A stretch of 60,927 nucleotides of DNA from assembly GCF_900184255.1 (NCBI RefSeq), contig NZ_LT854639.1, forward strand, positions 513,556-574,482, in the 5' to 3' direction. The position numbers and the translations under genes are program-made. The notes under the pieces were generated by a model. That model was not told the DNA's origin. It worked only from the letters and a program-made list of their open reading frames with translations, and ran no database searches. Shown piece after piece: positions 45,884 to 55,481 of the stretch. Within the stretch, counting starts at the first letter, position 1, and the number at the start of each line of letters is the position of its first letter. The stretch is from Haloimpatiens massiliensis (lineage in GTDB: Bacteria > Bacillota > Clostridia > Clostridiales > Clostridiaceae).

Positions 45884-46100
45884 TAGGTAAAAGGTAAGAA
45901 GTAAAAAGTAAGAGTGAAAAGGTAAGAACTAATAGGTAAAAAGTAAAAGCTCTTGAAAAAATTCAGCAAGGCTGAATTTTCAGCACAACTATTACTTATT
46001 ACCTATTACTTGCAAATTAATTATAAAAAACTCTCTGAGTTTTATCCTTAACTCTTACTTCTTAGCTCTTAGCTATTACCTACTACTTACCTGCAAATTT
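45884..46100. repeat. Dispersed AT-rich repeat family, copy 3 (palindromic)
   Basis: It reads GGTAAAAGGTAAGAAGTAAA on the left and TTAGCTATTACCTACTACTT on the right, with AAATTCAGCAAGGCTGAATTTT as a central hairpin and CTCTCTGAGTTTTATCC beyond. Both strands of the family occur here, so it looks like two copies head to head. Confidence 0.7.
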
Positions 46101-46154
46101 CAAATTATAGTTAATTTCTAAAAGAGTTTTATTTTTCATTTTAAATTTTATATT

Positions 46155-46180
46155 TTTATTTTATGACTGCAAAAGTTGAA
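46155..46180 (+). repeat. Dispersed CTGCAAAAGTTGAA motif, copy 3
   Basis: Matches 13484-13512. A second shared block TATGATTATCCCACAAAAAG (about 46252-46271 here, 13529-13548 there) follows at a different distance. Confidence 0.55.
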
Positions 46181-46312
46181 TTAGTTATATACAAAACTAT
46201 TGTAAAAAGGCTGCTTTAATAATAGAATTTTTTAATACGCTAAACTTATAATATGATTATCCCACAAAAAGTATTACATTACTTAAATTATAAAATCAAA
46301 CTTCAAATATTT

Positions 46313-47314
46313 TCATTTTATATTATTCAATGTATATAAATATCCTTCATATACTTTTTTAATACTATCGCTCCAATTATAATGTTTTTTTACATATTCT
46401 TTTAAAGTGTCATCTTTCTTTTTATATATAGCTTTTTCTAAAGCCTCTAGTATAGTTTTCTCCTCATAAGGATTACAATAATAAGCCATATCCCTAAAAT
46501 ACTCTGTAGCACATCCTTCACTGGTAGATACTATATTGCACCCACTAGCAGCTGCTTCCAATGATGACATTCCTGGTTTCTCCACAAAACTAACTAATGC
46601 ATGCACCTTTGCAAATCTATAAGCATTATATATATTGTAACTGTCCATAAATCCTAGGTACACTACATTTTTATATTTTATACATCTTTTAAAATATTCC
46701 TTATTTTTAACTTTTCCAATTATAACTAATTGAACTCCTAATTTTTCACATAGTCTTGCTAACATTAGCTGATTCTTTTTAGGTGATATTCTTCCAACAC
46801 AAAGTACATACTTGTTTAACTTATATCTTTCTCTAAAATTATATAATGGTATATCTTCATGCTCTACTTCTACACCAGTATACACAACCTCTACCGCATC
46901 ACCACATATTCCAAATTCCCTTATAAGTAATTCCTTTTCCATATAGCTATTTGCAAATACCCTATCACAGCTTTTTAATATCTCTTCTCTATATAAATTA
47001 GATTTCTTCCATAAATTTAATTTTTCATCATCCTTTTTATACAAATAGTATTTCTCTATATCCCAATAAATAGGTGATATTACTACCGGTTTTTTAAATC
47101 CATGAGCAATTTTGTAATACTTATATATTTCACCTACCCTGGTTAAATTGAATAAATGAATAATATCATATTGTGAATAATCACTTATATGTCCATTATC
47201 TATATGCACCTGTACTCCATTTTCTTTGAGGTATTGGTAAGTTCTTAGTACCTGTTTTGAATCTCCTTCAAAATTTCTCATGTAATCTTCTCTTGTGCAT
47301 AATAATACTTTCAT
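46313..47314 (-). CDS. Glycosyltransferase family 4 (GT-B)
   Basis: A 333-residue GT-B enzyme. The C-terminal domain shows YVLCVGRISPKKNQLMLARL (near 170) and the donor-binding EX7E motif in EKPGMSSLEAAASGCNIVSTSEG (near 245). It transfers a sugar from a nucleotide donor to an unknown acceptor. It stands alone, far from the glycan operon, next to zapA. GGGGGAGGG precedes its start. Confidence 0.9.
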   Translation of the reverse strand: MKVLLCTREDYMRNFEGDSKQVLRTYQYLKENGVQVHIDNGHISDYSQYDIIHLFNLTRVGEIYKYYKIAHGFKKPVVISPIYWDIEKYYLYKKDDEKLNLWKKSNLYREEILKSCDRVFANSYMEKELLIREFGICGDAVEVVYTGVEVEHEDIPLYNFRERYKLNKYVLCVGRISPKKNQLMLARLCEKLGVQLVIIGKVKNKEYFKRCIKYKNVVYLGFMDSYNIYNAYRFAKVHALVSFVEKPGMSSLEAAASGCNIVSTSEGCATEYFRDMAYYCNPYEEKTILEALEKAIYKKKDDTLKEYVKKHYNWSDSIKKVYEGYLYTLNNIK

Positions 47315-47387
47315 TATGCCCTCCCCCTATTAAGTTTATCTTTTAAATATTACTATGCAAAGTAAAAAATAAATATCACAAAAAAAT

Positions 47388-47421
47388 ACTACCCTAAATC
47401 TTTTACTAATTTAGGATAGCA
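47388..47421 (-). terminator. Terminator of zapA
   Basis: CCTAAAT and ATTTAGG form a 7-base stem around CTTTTACTA, just after the zapA stop. Confidence 0.7.
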
Positions 47422-47427
47422 TTTTAA

Positions 47428-48024
47428 TCAACTACTTTTTTCTACACTTACTTTCATTTCCTTTTTAGCCTTAGCTAGGCCTATTTGGCTTTCTAAAAGC
47501 TTATTTTCCAAATTAATTATTTTGTATTTAGCAGAATGTATTTGGAATTTCAGCTCTTTATTTTCTGCCTTATACTTATTCCTATCAGCTAAATAACTTT
47601 TAGCACTTTCTTCTAGTATAGAAATCTGATCATTTAGATTTTCTATTACTTGCTCATGTTTTTCTATTTCCTTTTGATCACTACTAGAGCTTAACCTATT
47701 TTGAAGTTCAGAATTATACTCCTCCAAATGTGTGATTTGCTTTTTAAGATATTGTATTTGATCCTTTAAAAGCTCCTCATTCTTTTGAATATCCTTTGTT
47801 TTTTGAAGAAGTTCATTATATATGCCTTCTATCTTAAACCTTTCATCCACAGAATTCAATGCCGTTAATACTGCTGCAGCAGAAACACTTAACTTTTCAT
47901 TGTTATCCATCAAATCCTGCATTTTGTTATCTACATAAGTAGCTACTTGCTGCAAATACTCTTGACATTCTTCACCTTTTAAGTTGTATTCTAAACCATT
48001 TATTTTAACCGTAATAGTATTCAT
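47428..48024 (-). CDS. zapA: Cell division protein ZapA, long form
   Basis: The first ~90 of 198 residues form the ZapA domain (ITVKINGLEYNLKGEECQEYLQQVATYVDNKM...LSVSAAAVLTALNSVDE), which bundles FtsZ filaments. The rest is a continuous coiled coil, about twice the usual ZapA length; such long forms are common in clostridia. It follows pheT by ~120 bases, the usual pheS-pheT-zapA order of Firmicutes. Confidence 0.9.
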   Translation of the reverse strand: MNTITVKINGLEYNLKGEECQEYLQQVATYVDNKMQDLMDNNEKLSVSAAAVLTALNSVDERFKIEGIYNELLQKTKDIQKNEELLKDQIQYLKKQITHLEEYNSELQNRLSSSSDQKEIEKHEQVIENLNDQISILEESAKSYLADRNKYKAENKELKFQIHSAKYKIINLENKLLESQIGLAKAKKEMKVSVEKSS

Positions 48025-48144
48025 TTAAACACCCTCTTAGATAAAGTGAATCTTATTTTTTTCAAATAATATTATCCATATTTTATTATATTGTATCATA
48101 TATTTATGGTATATAAAACACTAATAAGGGTTTGCAATGAATTT

Positions 48145-50523
48145 TTATCTTAATTCTGCACCTAATTTATACTCTAGAGATCTAAGTATTTTATCATGAA
48201 CCTTGTTAACTTCTTTATCAGTAAGAGTTCTATCCTCTAATCTATAAATTAAAGCATATGCTACACTCTTCTTGCCTTCAGGTATTTGCTTACCTTGATA
48301 TACATCAAATAATCTGTAGCTTTCTAATAAGTTTCCACCTTGTTTCTTAATTATATCTTCTATTTCTTGAACTAATACCTCTTCATTTATTAAAACAGCT
48401 AAATCTCTTGTTACTGCTGGGAATTTTGGAAGTGGCTTATATTTTCTTTCTAATGCTGCATTTTTAAATAATATATCTAAATTCAACTCTGCCACATAAC
48501 ATCTTTCATTTACTTCATAGTTTTCGCATACATCCGGATGTATTTCACCTAAAATACCTAAACATTCTTTTCTCACATATAAAGCAGCTGTTTTTCCTGG
48601 ATGGAAGGCCGTATTTTGATTTTCACGCTTAAATGAAGCTTTTTTCACGCCTAAAACTTCTAGTACATTCTCCACTACACCTTTTAAATGGAAATAATCT
48701 ACCTCACCATACATTCCTATAGTAAGTATATTTCTCTCCTCTGGTAAATTATTTTCGTCTTCATTAGCTATATAAACTTTTCCTATTTCAAATAATCTAA
48801 CCTTATCATTACTTCTTGTATAGTTTCTTTGCAAAGATTCCATTATAGAAGCTATGGTAGTAGTTCTCATTATACTGTAGTCTTCGCCTAAAGGATTCTT
48901 AATTGTAACAACTTTTCTAAGCTCACTATTTTCTGGTAGCAATATTTTATTAAATATTTTAGGACTTACAAATGAATAGCTTATGGATTGATTTAATCCA
49001 CTAGAAATTAAAGCTTCTATAACTTTATCCTCTAGTTTTTGTCTTATATTTTTACCAGCCTTTGCAGTTTCACTAGATGGCATAGTACTCTTTACATTGT
49101 TATAGCCATATATTCTAACTATTTCTTCTGCTACATCTTCTTTTATATTTACATCAGATCTAAAAGTAGGTACTGTTATATGAAGTATATCTCCATTAAT
49201 AACTGTATTTAAATCTAATCTGTCTAGGTATTCTTTCATACTTTCCTTTGGTATATTTGTGCCTAAAAATTTATTTACCCAATTATAGTCTACATCTAAA
49301 GTATGTGGCTCTGCTTTTTCGTTATATACATCTATTGTTCCTTCTAGAACTTCTCCTGCACCTAATTCTTCTATAAGGTGACAAGCCCTATTCATAGCAA
49401 TCTCTACTAGGTTAGGATCTAAGTCTTTTTCAAATTTAGATGAAGATTCTGTTCTTAAAGCTAATTTTTTAGAAGAATTTCTTATATTAACTCCATTGAA
49501 ATTAGCACACTCAAATATTATTTCTGAAGTGTCCTCTTTAACTTCTGAGTTTAATCCACCCATTATACCTGCTAATGCAACAGTTCTATTTCCATCCTTT
49601 ATACAAAGCATACTACTATCTAATTTTCTTTCTTCTTCATCTAAAGTAGTAAACTTTTGGTCATCCACAGCTTTTTCCACAACTATTTTATTTTCTTCTA
49701 TGTCTCTTCTATCAAAAGCATGCATTGGCTGACCTAATTCAATCATAACAAAGTTAGTTATATCAACTATATTGTTTATAGGTCTAACCTCAGCCTCTAA
49801 AAGTCTTTCCTGCATCCATGAAGGTGATGGCTGTATTTTAATATTTTTAACTCCTCTGGCCATATATCTTCTACAAAGCTCATCTTTAACTTCTACTTTT
49901 AAAATATCGTTTATATTTTCGCTACATTTACTAGTGTAATCTAATGAAGGTGCTTTATAACTTACACCTAAAGTAGCTGCAGTTTCCCTAGCCATGCCTA
50001 GTATGCTAAAGCAATCTCTTCTATTAGAAGTAATTTCAAAATCTATTAAAGCACTAGTCATATCGACTACTTCCTTAATATCCTTTCCTACTGGAGTGTC
50101 CTGTGGAAGTATCATAAGTCCATAAACAGGCTCATCTCCTGCTATGCCCAATTCTTCTTCTGAACAGAACATACCATTTGAAACTACTCCTCTTAATTTA
50201 CCTTTTTTGATTTTAAGCCCACCATGTAATGTAGAACCATGTAGAGCTGTCGGCACCACATCCTGCTCTTTCATATTTGTAGCAGCTGTAACTATTTGTA
50301 TAGGTTCTTCCTTTCCTATATCTACAGTACATATAGAAAGCTTATCTGCATCTGGATGCTTTTCTATCTTTACTAATTTTCCTGTAACAACCTTTTGTAT
50401 TTCATCTCCAGTTACAATAAGCTCCTCAACCTTTGATCCTGACATAGTCAATCTATCTGCTAACTCTTTTGGTGAAACATTTATATCTACATAATCTTTA
50501 AGCCACTTTACTGGTACTAACAC
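48145..50523 (-). CDS. pheT: Phenylalanine-tRNA ligase beta subunit
   Basis: A 792-residue subunit of normal length. Domains in order are the tRNA-binding EMAP-like domain (VTGKLVKIEKHPDADKLSICTVD), B3/B4 editing domain (about 210-390), B5 (about 400-470), a synthetase-like core (YSFVSPKIF near 510) and a C-terminal anticodon-binding domain (KFPAVTRDLAVLINEEV). Editing of Tyr-tRNA(Phe) resides in B3/B4. GTG start with GGAGG before it. Cotranscribed with pheS under the T-box. Confidence 0.97.
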   Translation of the reverse strand: MLVPVKWLKDYVDINVSPKELADRLTMSGSKVEELIVTGDEIQKVVTGKLVKIEKHPDADKLSICTVDIGKEEPIQIVTAATNMKEQDVVPTALHGSTLHGGLKIKKGKLRGVVSNGMFCSEEELGIAGDEPVYGLMILPQDTPVGKDIKEVVDMTSALIDFEITSNRRDCFSILGMARETAATLGVSYKAPSLDYTSKCSENINDILKVEVKDELCRRYMARGVKNIKIQPSPSWMQERLLEAEVRPINNIVDITNFVMIELGQPMHAFDRRDIEENKIVVEKAVDDQKFTTLDEEERKLDSSMLCIKDGNRTVALAGIMGGLNSEVKEDTSEIIFECANFNGVNIRNSSKKLALRTESSSKFEKDLDPNLVEIAMNRACHLIEELGAGEVLEGTIDVYNEKAEPHTLDVDYNWVNKFLGTNIPKESMKEYLDRLDLNTVINGDILHITVPTFRSDVNIKEDVAEEIVRIYGYNNVKSTMPSSETAKAGKNIRQKLEDKVIEALISSGLNQSISYSFVSPKIFNKILLPENSELRKVVTIKNPLGEDYSIMRTTTIASIMESLQRNYTRSNDKVRLFEIGKVYIANEDENNLPEERNILTIGMYGEVDYFHLKGVVENVLEVLGVKKASFKRENQNTAFHPGKTAALYVRKECLGILGEIHPDVCENYEVNERCYVAELNLDILFKNAALERKYKPLPKFPAVTRDLAVLINEEVLVQEIEDIIKKQGGNLLESYRLFDVYQGKQIPEGKKSVAYALIYRLEDRTLTDKEVNKVHDKILRSLEYKLGAELR

Positions 50524-50637
50524 TCTAATCTACCTCCTATTATTAATTTCCAATCTTTTATTTGTTCCCCAATCACCACTGTCTGTTCTAGAGTTTTTAG
50601 GTAGTAATTAGATTACAAACTTCTAATGAATAATTTA

Positions 50638-51657
50638 TTAGAATTGATCTAAAAATCTCATGTCACTTTCATAAAGAAGTCTTATATCATCTATGCCATA
50701 TTTAAGCATAACCATTCTATCTAATCCAAATCCAAAGGCAAATCCACTGTAAACCTCTGGGTCTATACCACAATTTCTTAAAACCTGTGGATGAACCATT
50801 CCACAGCCTAATATTTCTATCCATCCACTGTTTTTGCATACTCTACAGCCTTTACCACCGCATACAAAACAAGTAGCGTCCATCTCTGCTGAAGGTTCTG
50901 TAAATGGGAAATGATGTGGTCTAAATTTGGTTTCCATTTCATCACCAAACATTTTTTTTACAAAAGTTTCCAGAGTCCCTTTTAAATCAGCAAAAGTTAT
51001 GCCCTTATCTATTACAAGTCCTTCTACCTGATAGAAAATTGGTGAATGGGTAGCATCTAGGTCATCTGAACGATAAACCTTACCAGGAGCAATCATCTTT
51101 ATAGGTGGTTTTTCATTTTCCATAGTTCTTATTTGTATAGGGGAAGTTTGAGTTCTAAGTACTACATTATCATTTATATAAAAAGTGTCCTGCTCCCCTC
51201 TCGCTGGATGGTCCTTGGGAATATTTAAAGCTTCAAAATTATAATAATCTTTTTCTACCTCTGGGCCCTCTTCAATAGCAAAACCCATAGATATAAATAT
51301 ATCTTTTATATTCTCCAGAGTTAAATCTAAAGGATGCCTCTTACCAACCCTTTGTTTTTTTCCTGGCATGGATATATCTATTACTTCATTTTGAAGTCTC
51401 TTTTGTTTTTCTACATTTTTTATATCCTCTGCTGCCTTAGTAATTAAATTATCTATGCACTCTCTAACCTCATTTGCTAATTTACCTACAATAGGTCTCT
51501 CTTCTGAAGAAAGTTTTCCCATGCCTCTTAAAATAGAAGTTAACTCTCCTTTTTTACCCAAATATTTTACTCTTATAGTTTCAAGTTCATCTTTACTTAC
51601 AACTTTCTTTAGTTCTTCTAAAGCATTTTCTTTTATTAATTGAAGATTCTCTTTCAT
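50638..51657 (-). CDS. pheS: Phenylalanine-tRNA ligase alpha subunit
   Basis: A 339-residue class II synthetase subunit. An N-terminal coiled coil binds tRNA. Motif 2 lies in KVYRSDDLDATHSPIFYQVEGLV (near 205) and motif 3 in GFAFGFGLDRMVMLKYGIDDIR near the end. The frame is open to 51753, but the AAAGGAGAG directly before ATG 51657 fixes the start; the extra 32 codons have no family match. It is regulated by the T-box leader at 51778-52027. Confidence 0.97.
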   Translation of the reverse strand: MKENLQLIKENALEELKKVVSKDELETIRVKYLGKKGELTSILRGMGKLSSEERPIVGKLANEVRECIDNLITKAAEDIKNVEKQKRLQNEVIDISMPGKKQRVGKRHPLDLTLENIKDIFISMGFAIEEGPEVEKDYYNFEALNIPKDHPARGEQDTFYINDNVVLRTQTSPIQIRTMENEKPPIKMIAPGKVYRSDDLDATHSPIFYQVEGLVIDKGITFADLKGTLETFVKKMFGDEMETKFRPHHFPFTEPSAEMDATCFVCGGKGCRVCKNSGWIEILGCGMVHPQVLRNCGIDPEVYSGFAFGFGLDRMVMLKYGIDDIRLLYESDMRFLDQF

Positions 51658-51777
51658 TTTTTTCTCTCCTTTCAATAATATCTTATACGCCAAGGTAAAA
51701 TTTCCCTTGTAATGACTCCATTTGTGCATAGTACATAAGCTACATATAAACAATATAGTATGTAATATTTTGCAATA

Positions 51778-52027
51778 AAAAAACGCCCCTAAAAAGGGAC
51801 GAATATATCCGCGGTACCACCCTGATTGACTTTTTACAAAGTCCTCTCAATATTAATAACGGTTAAATCCGCTAACCACTACTATAATTTCGCAGTTAGA
51901 ACTCCGAAGTGAACTTCAATATAGAATATAATTAAAAAAAACTCTCAATCCATGGTTTTTTCTCCCTGTAAACATTTCTATATCTACTCTCTTCATCACT
52001 GTTTGTAAATATACTATTTTAAGTTCA
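51778..52027 (-). ncRNA. T-box riboswitch for pheST
   Basis: The T-box AGGGTGGTACCGCG (complement at 51810-51823) precedes the terminator CGTCCCTTTTTAGGGGCG plus T run (about 51778-51804). A candidate specifier TTC (Phe) stands in GAAGTTCACTTC. Uncharged tRNA(Phe) would pair and allow read-through. Confidence 0.93.
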
Positions 52028-52033
52028 TAAATT

Positions 52034-52063
52034 ACTATACCATAAATTCAAATAGATTATCAA
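52034..52063 (-). promoter_or_regulatory. Promoter of the pheST T-box transcript
   Basis: TTGATA (52058-52063), an 18-base spacer, then TATAGT (52034-52039). Confidence 0.6.
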
Positions 52064-52136
52064 GTGTACTTTTGTGTGTATATTTTAAAATCATATGAAA
52101 CTATTTTAAAATATTTTGTTTTATTGTTTTAGAAAT

Positions 52137-52919
52137 TCATTTATTCTTTTGCCTTAAAAATTCATACATCATTATAGAAGCTGCCACTGAGGCATTTAAG
52201 GATTCAGCTCCACCTGGCATAGGTATCTTAACTTTAATGTGGGACATATTTACTATTTCTTCACTTATACCATTACCTTCATTACCCACAATGAAAATCC
52301 CCTTTGAGGGTAAATCCACCTTATAAAAATCTTCACTTTCATTGTCTAAATAACTAGCTACAAGTTTAAATCCTTCACTAACCAGTTCCTTTACTATTGT
52401 TAAATCCCTATCTTGAATAACAGGTATATTAAATATAGAACCCATAGTAGAACGAAGGGTCTTATCATTGTATATATCCACAGTGCCCTTAGTAACTATA
52501 ACTCCTAAAGCTCCTACTGCATGAGCTGTTCTTATTATAGTACCCATATTTCCCGGATCCTGTATTCTATCTGCTAATAAATAAATTCCTTCCTTAGAAT
52601 TAATTTTAACCTTTTCATTTTTAACTACAGCTATTATTCCTTGAGGATTATCTGTATTACTTATAGACCTTAAAACCTGTTCTGATATGACTATAGCAGT
52701 TTTAGATTTTAAATTCAAATCTTCACACATTTTTTTCCATTTATTTATGCATTTATCAACAATAAATATTTGTTCTACTGTAAATGAAGATTTTATTGCT
52801 TCTTCTACAAATCTAAATCCTTCTACTAAAAAACTTTCTTTTTCTTCTCTATGCTTTTTATCTTTTAATTTTTTTACCTCTTTTATTATATTATTATCCT
52901 TACTTCTTATTATATCCAA
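52137..52919 (-). CDS. TrmH/SpoU family RNA 2'-O-methyltransferase
   Basis: A 260-residue protein. The N-terminal substrate-binding domain (IIKEVKKLKDKKHREEKESFLVEGFRFVEEA) is followed by a SPOUT knot domain with LADRIQDPGNMGTIIRTAHAVGA (near 120), FIVGNEGNGISEEI (near 215) and IPMPGGAESLNASVAASIMMYE (near 235). Such enzymes methylate 2'-OH of rRNA or tRNA; the target base is unknown. It follows ktrA by 16 bases and is last in that operon. Confidence 0.93.
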   Translation of the reverse strand: MDIIRSKDNNIIKEVKKLKDKKHREEKESFLVEGFRFVEEAIKSSFTVEQIFIVDKCINKWKKMCEDLNLKSKTAIVISEQVLRSISNTDNPQGIIAVVKNEKVKINSKEGIYLLADRIQDPGNMGTIIRTAHAVGALGVIVTKGTVDIYNDKTLRSTMGSIFNIPVIQDRDLTIVKELVSEGFKLVASYLDNESEDFYKVDLPSKGIFIVGNEGNGISEEIVNMSHIKVKIPMPGGAESLNASVAASIMMYEFLRQKNK

Positions 52920-52935
52920 AGTTCTGCACCTCAGC

Positions 52936-53595
52936 CTATTTTATTATGTTTTCTAATCTATTTATATCCTCGATGCTTCCTATAGCTACTATAATATCTC
53001 CTTCTTCTATCATATCATCTGCTGAAGGGGATATATCTATATAACTTCCTTTTTTAATAGCCATTATATTTATTCCATATCTAGACCTGACATTTAACTC
53101 TACTAAGCTCTTGCCATGCCATTCCTTTGGACTTGCTATTTCTGCTATACTATATTCTGATGAAAGTTCAATATAATCTAATATATTTGATGATACTAAA
53201 TTATGGGCAACTCTAACTCCCATATCTCTTTCAGGGAATATAACTCTATCTGCTCCTATTTTATAAAGAACTTTAGCATGCAATTTGTTATTAGCCTTAG
53301 CTATTATATGTTTTACACCTAATTCCTTTGCTAGCAAAGTAGCCATAACACTAGACTGCATATTAGAACCAATGCTTACTACAGCCACATCAAAATTTTT
53401 AATTCCTAAAGCATTAAGACTATTTTCATCTGTACAATCTGCTTGAACTGCATGAGTTACTTTATCAGCTATTCCTTGTATTACATCTTCATCTGAATCT
53501 AATGCCAGCACATCATTACCTAATTTATAGAGAGTTTCGGCAACAGAAGTTCCAAATCTTCCAAGCCCTATAACTACATATTGTTTTCCACTCAT
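52936..53595 (-). CDS. ktrA: Potassium channel regulatory subunit, KtrA/TrkA
   Basis: A ~219-residue RCK protein. The N-terminal Rossmann domain (VVIGLGRFGTSVAETLYKLGNDVLALDSDED) binds ATP/NAD(H), and the C-terminal RCK_C half, from about 140, is the usual ligand domain. It gates the membrane subunit KtrB. ATG 53595 is chosen because the extended frame to 53613 runs through the GGGGTG ribosome site. It is encoded directly downstream of ktrB. Confidence 0.93.
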   Translation of the reverse strand: MSGKQYVVIGLGRFGTSVAETLYKLGNDVLALDSDEDVIQGIADKVTHAVQADCTDENSLNALGIKNFDVAVVSIGSNMQSSVMATLLAKELGVKHIIAKANNKLHAKVLYKIGADRVIFPERDMGVRVAHNLVSSNILDYIELSSEYSIAEIASPKEWHGKSLVELNVRSRYGINIMAIKKGSYIDISPSADDMIEEGDIIVAIGSIEDINRLENIIK

Positions 53596-53605
53596 AAGAA
53601 CACCC

Positions 53606-54946
53606 CTATCCAACTAATATTTTATCTTCAGGATATTTAATAGAACTTTTCTTTTTGTTTTTAGCTAATGCCAATGCTAAAGTTAAAGGACCTACTCTTC
53701 CTGCATACATAGTCAAAGCTAAAACTATTTTCCCTATTGTTGTAAGTTTAGAAGTAAGTCCTAAAGTAAGACCTACTGTACCAAAAGCTGAAGTAGCTTC
53801 ATATAACAAATACTCAAAAGGAAATCCTACTTCTGTTATTGATAAAATCATAGTTACTGTTATTACCAGCCCTAAACTTATTACTACAATAGAAAAAGCT
53901 CTATAAATTATTTCTTTATTTATTCTCTTTTTAAATATTTCCGTTTCCTCTTTTCCTCTTATAACAGAAACAACTGTCATAAGAAGTACTCCCATAGTAG
54001 ACGTCTTTATACCTCCAGCTGTAGATCCTGGGGAACCACCCACGAACATTAATAATATCGTTAAAAATATACCTGCTGTACTCATATCTGCCGTAGATAT
54101 GGAGTTAAAGCCCGCCGTTCTTGGTGTTACTGCTGCAAAGAACGAACTTAACATCTTTTCTAAAATACCTTTACCTTTTAAAGTTCCTGGATTGTTGCTT
54201 TCAAATAAAAACATCAGTATAGTGCCACCAACTAATAAAATTGCAGTAGCAGTAATTACAACCTTAGAATGTAATGATATCTTTCTTCTACGCTTATAAT
54301 TATATAGTTCTGCCCACACAAAGAAACCTAAACCCCCTATTATTACTAGGAAGGATATGGTCATTATTACAACAACATTATTAGAATAGGGTATTAAACT
54401 ATTTCCTGTTAAATCAAATCCAGCATTACAAAAAGCTGATATGGAATGGAATATACTGAAGTATATACCCTTTCCCAAACCATATTCTGGTATGAATTGT
54501 GTAGATAAAAGCAATGCACCCATAGATTGAATAAAAAAAGTGAAGAAAAGCACATATCTAGCTAGCTTCACTATACCTTGTAATGAAAAAGAATTCATAG
54601 CTTCTTGCATTACTAATCTTTCTTTTAAAGTAATTCTTTTACCAAGTATCAAAGCTATCATTGTAGCAAAAGACATAAAGCCAAGCCCACCAATTTCTAT
54701 AAGCAGCATTATTACAGTTTTTCCAAAATAGGTCCAATGTGTACTGGTATTCACTGTTACAAGGCCTGTGACACATACTGCTGAAGTAGATGTAAATATA
54801 CAATCTATAAAAGGTGTCCTGGTTCCACTTGCTGATGCAATAGGTAAATTTAAAAGAATAGCACCCGTCAATATAACTATTGCAAATCCAATAGCTAATA
54901 TTTGTACAGGAGTAAATTTAGGTTTATTTTTTAATATTTCCGACAT
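53606..54946 (-). CDS. ktrB: Potassium transporter membrane subunit, KtrB/TrkH
   Basis: A 446-residue protein with four pore repeats, each with a selectivity-filter glycine: TSAVCVTGLVTV, AFCNAGFDLTG, GSPGSTAGGIKTS and TSAFGTVGLTLG. Members of the KtrB branch import potassium with sodium. It forms a complex with KtrA. GGGGTGAG precedes the start. A consensus promoter lies 55-83 bases upstream. Confidence 0.95.
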   Translation of the reverse strand: MSEILKNKPKFTPVQILAIGFAIVILTGAILLNLPIASASGTRTPFIDCIFTSTSAVCVTGLVTVNTSTHWTYFGKTVIMLLIEIGGLGFMSFATMIALILGKRITLKERLVMQEAMNSFSLQGIVKLARYVLFFTFFIQSMGALLLSTQFIPEYGLGKGIYFSIFHSISAFCNAGFDLTGNSLIPYSNNVVVIMTISFLVIIGGLGFFVWAELYNYKRRRKISLHSKVVITATAILLVGGTILMFLFESNNPGTLKGKGILEKMLSSFFAAVTPRTAGFNSISTADMSTAGIFLTILLMFVGGSPGSTAGGIKTSTMGVLLMTVVSVIRGKEETEIFKKRINKEIIYRAFSIVVISLGLVITVTMILSITEVGFPFEYLLYEATSAFGTVGLTLGLTSKLTTIGKIVLALTMYAGRVGPLTLALALAKNKKKSSIKYPEDKILVG

Positions 54947-55001
54947 TATCTCACCCCGATTTTATGCCTATGAATCAATTTAAGCTAATAATTATTCTAA
55001 C

Positions 55002-55029
55002 ATTATATCATTTAATATAAGTTTGTCAA
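55002..55029 (-). promoter_or_regulatory. Promoter of the ktrBA-trmH operon
   Basis: TTGACA (55024-55029) and TATAAT (55002-55007) with a 16-base spacer. I saw no c-di-AMP or other riboswitch fold in the short leader. Confidence 0.85.
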
Positions 55030-55062
55030 AATTCTAAAATATACTTTTATACCTTTATATAA

Positions 55063-55093
55063 TAAAAAAATGCGACTTCATGCCGCATTTTTA
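55063..55093 (-). terminator. Terminator of infC-rpmI-rplT
   Basis: AAAATGCGGCATGAAGTCGC then ATTTTTTTATT on the minus strand: the stem closes within four bases of the rplT stop. Confidence 0.9.
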
Positions 55094-55095
55094 TA

Positions 55096-55449
55096 TTATA
55101 AACTTTGTTTTGCTACTTCTACCAATTCAGCAAATGCCTTTGGATCATTTATAGCTATTTCAGAAAGCATCTTTCTGTTCATATCTATTCCTGCAAGCTT
55201 TATTCCATTCATAAATCTTGAGTAAGAAAGACCATTCATTCTAGTAGCTGCATTTATTCTTGCTATCCATAACTTTCTATAATCTCTCTTCTTTAATTTT
55301 CTTCCTCTATATGCATCTCTTAATGCTCTTATAACTGATTGATTAGCAACTTTAAATAATTTACTTCTTGAACCGTAGTATCCTTTTGCAAGTTTTAATA
55401 CTTTTTTATGTTTTTTACGAGCATTTACCGCTCTTTTAACTCTTGCCAT
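55096..55449 (-). CDS. rplT: Ribosomal protein L20
   Basis: A 117-residue L20 with the usual basic N-terminus (MARVKRAVNARKKHKKVLKLAKGYYGSR trimmed: start MARVKRAVNARKK) and LWIARINAATRMNGLSYSRF in the globular half. It is an early 23S-rRNA assembly protein and, in Firmicutes, represses its own operon through the L20 leader. It is third in infC-rpmI-rplT. Confidence 0.98.
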   Translation of the reverse strand: MARVKRAVNARKKHKKVLKLAKGYYGSRSKLFKVANQSVIRALRDAYRGRKLKKRDYRKLWIARINAATRMNGLSYSRFMNGIKLAGIDMNRKMLSEIAINDPKAFAELVEVAKQSL

Positions 55450-55481
55450 CTTAAAAACCTCCTTCTGCTTTAAGCTCTAAA

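Noticed and set aside
51658..51753. N-terminal extension of PheS
   Set aside because: Translates the leader; the strong ribosome site before ATG 51657 and normal family length argue against it.
54950..55001. Riboswitch before ktrB
   Set aside because: The leader from the consensus promoter to the start is only about 50 bases, too short for a c-di-AMP riboswitch.
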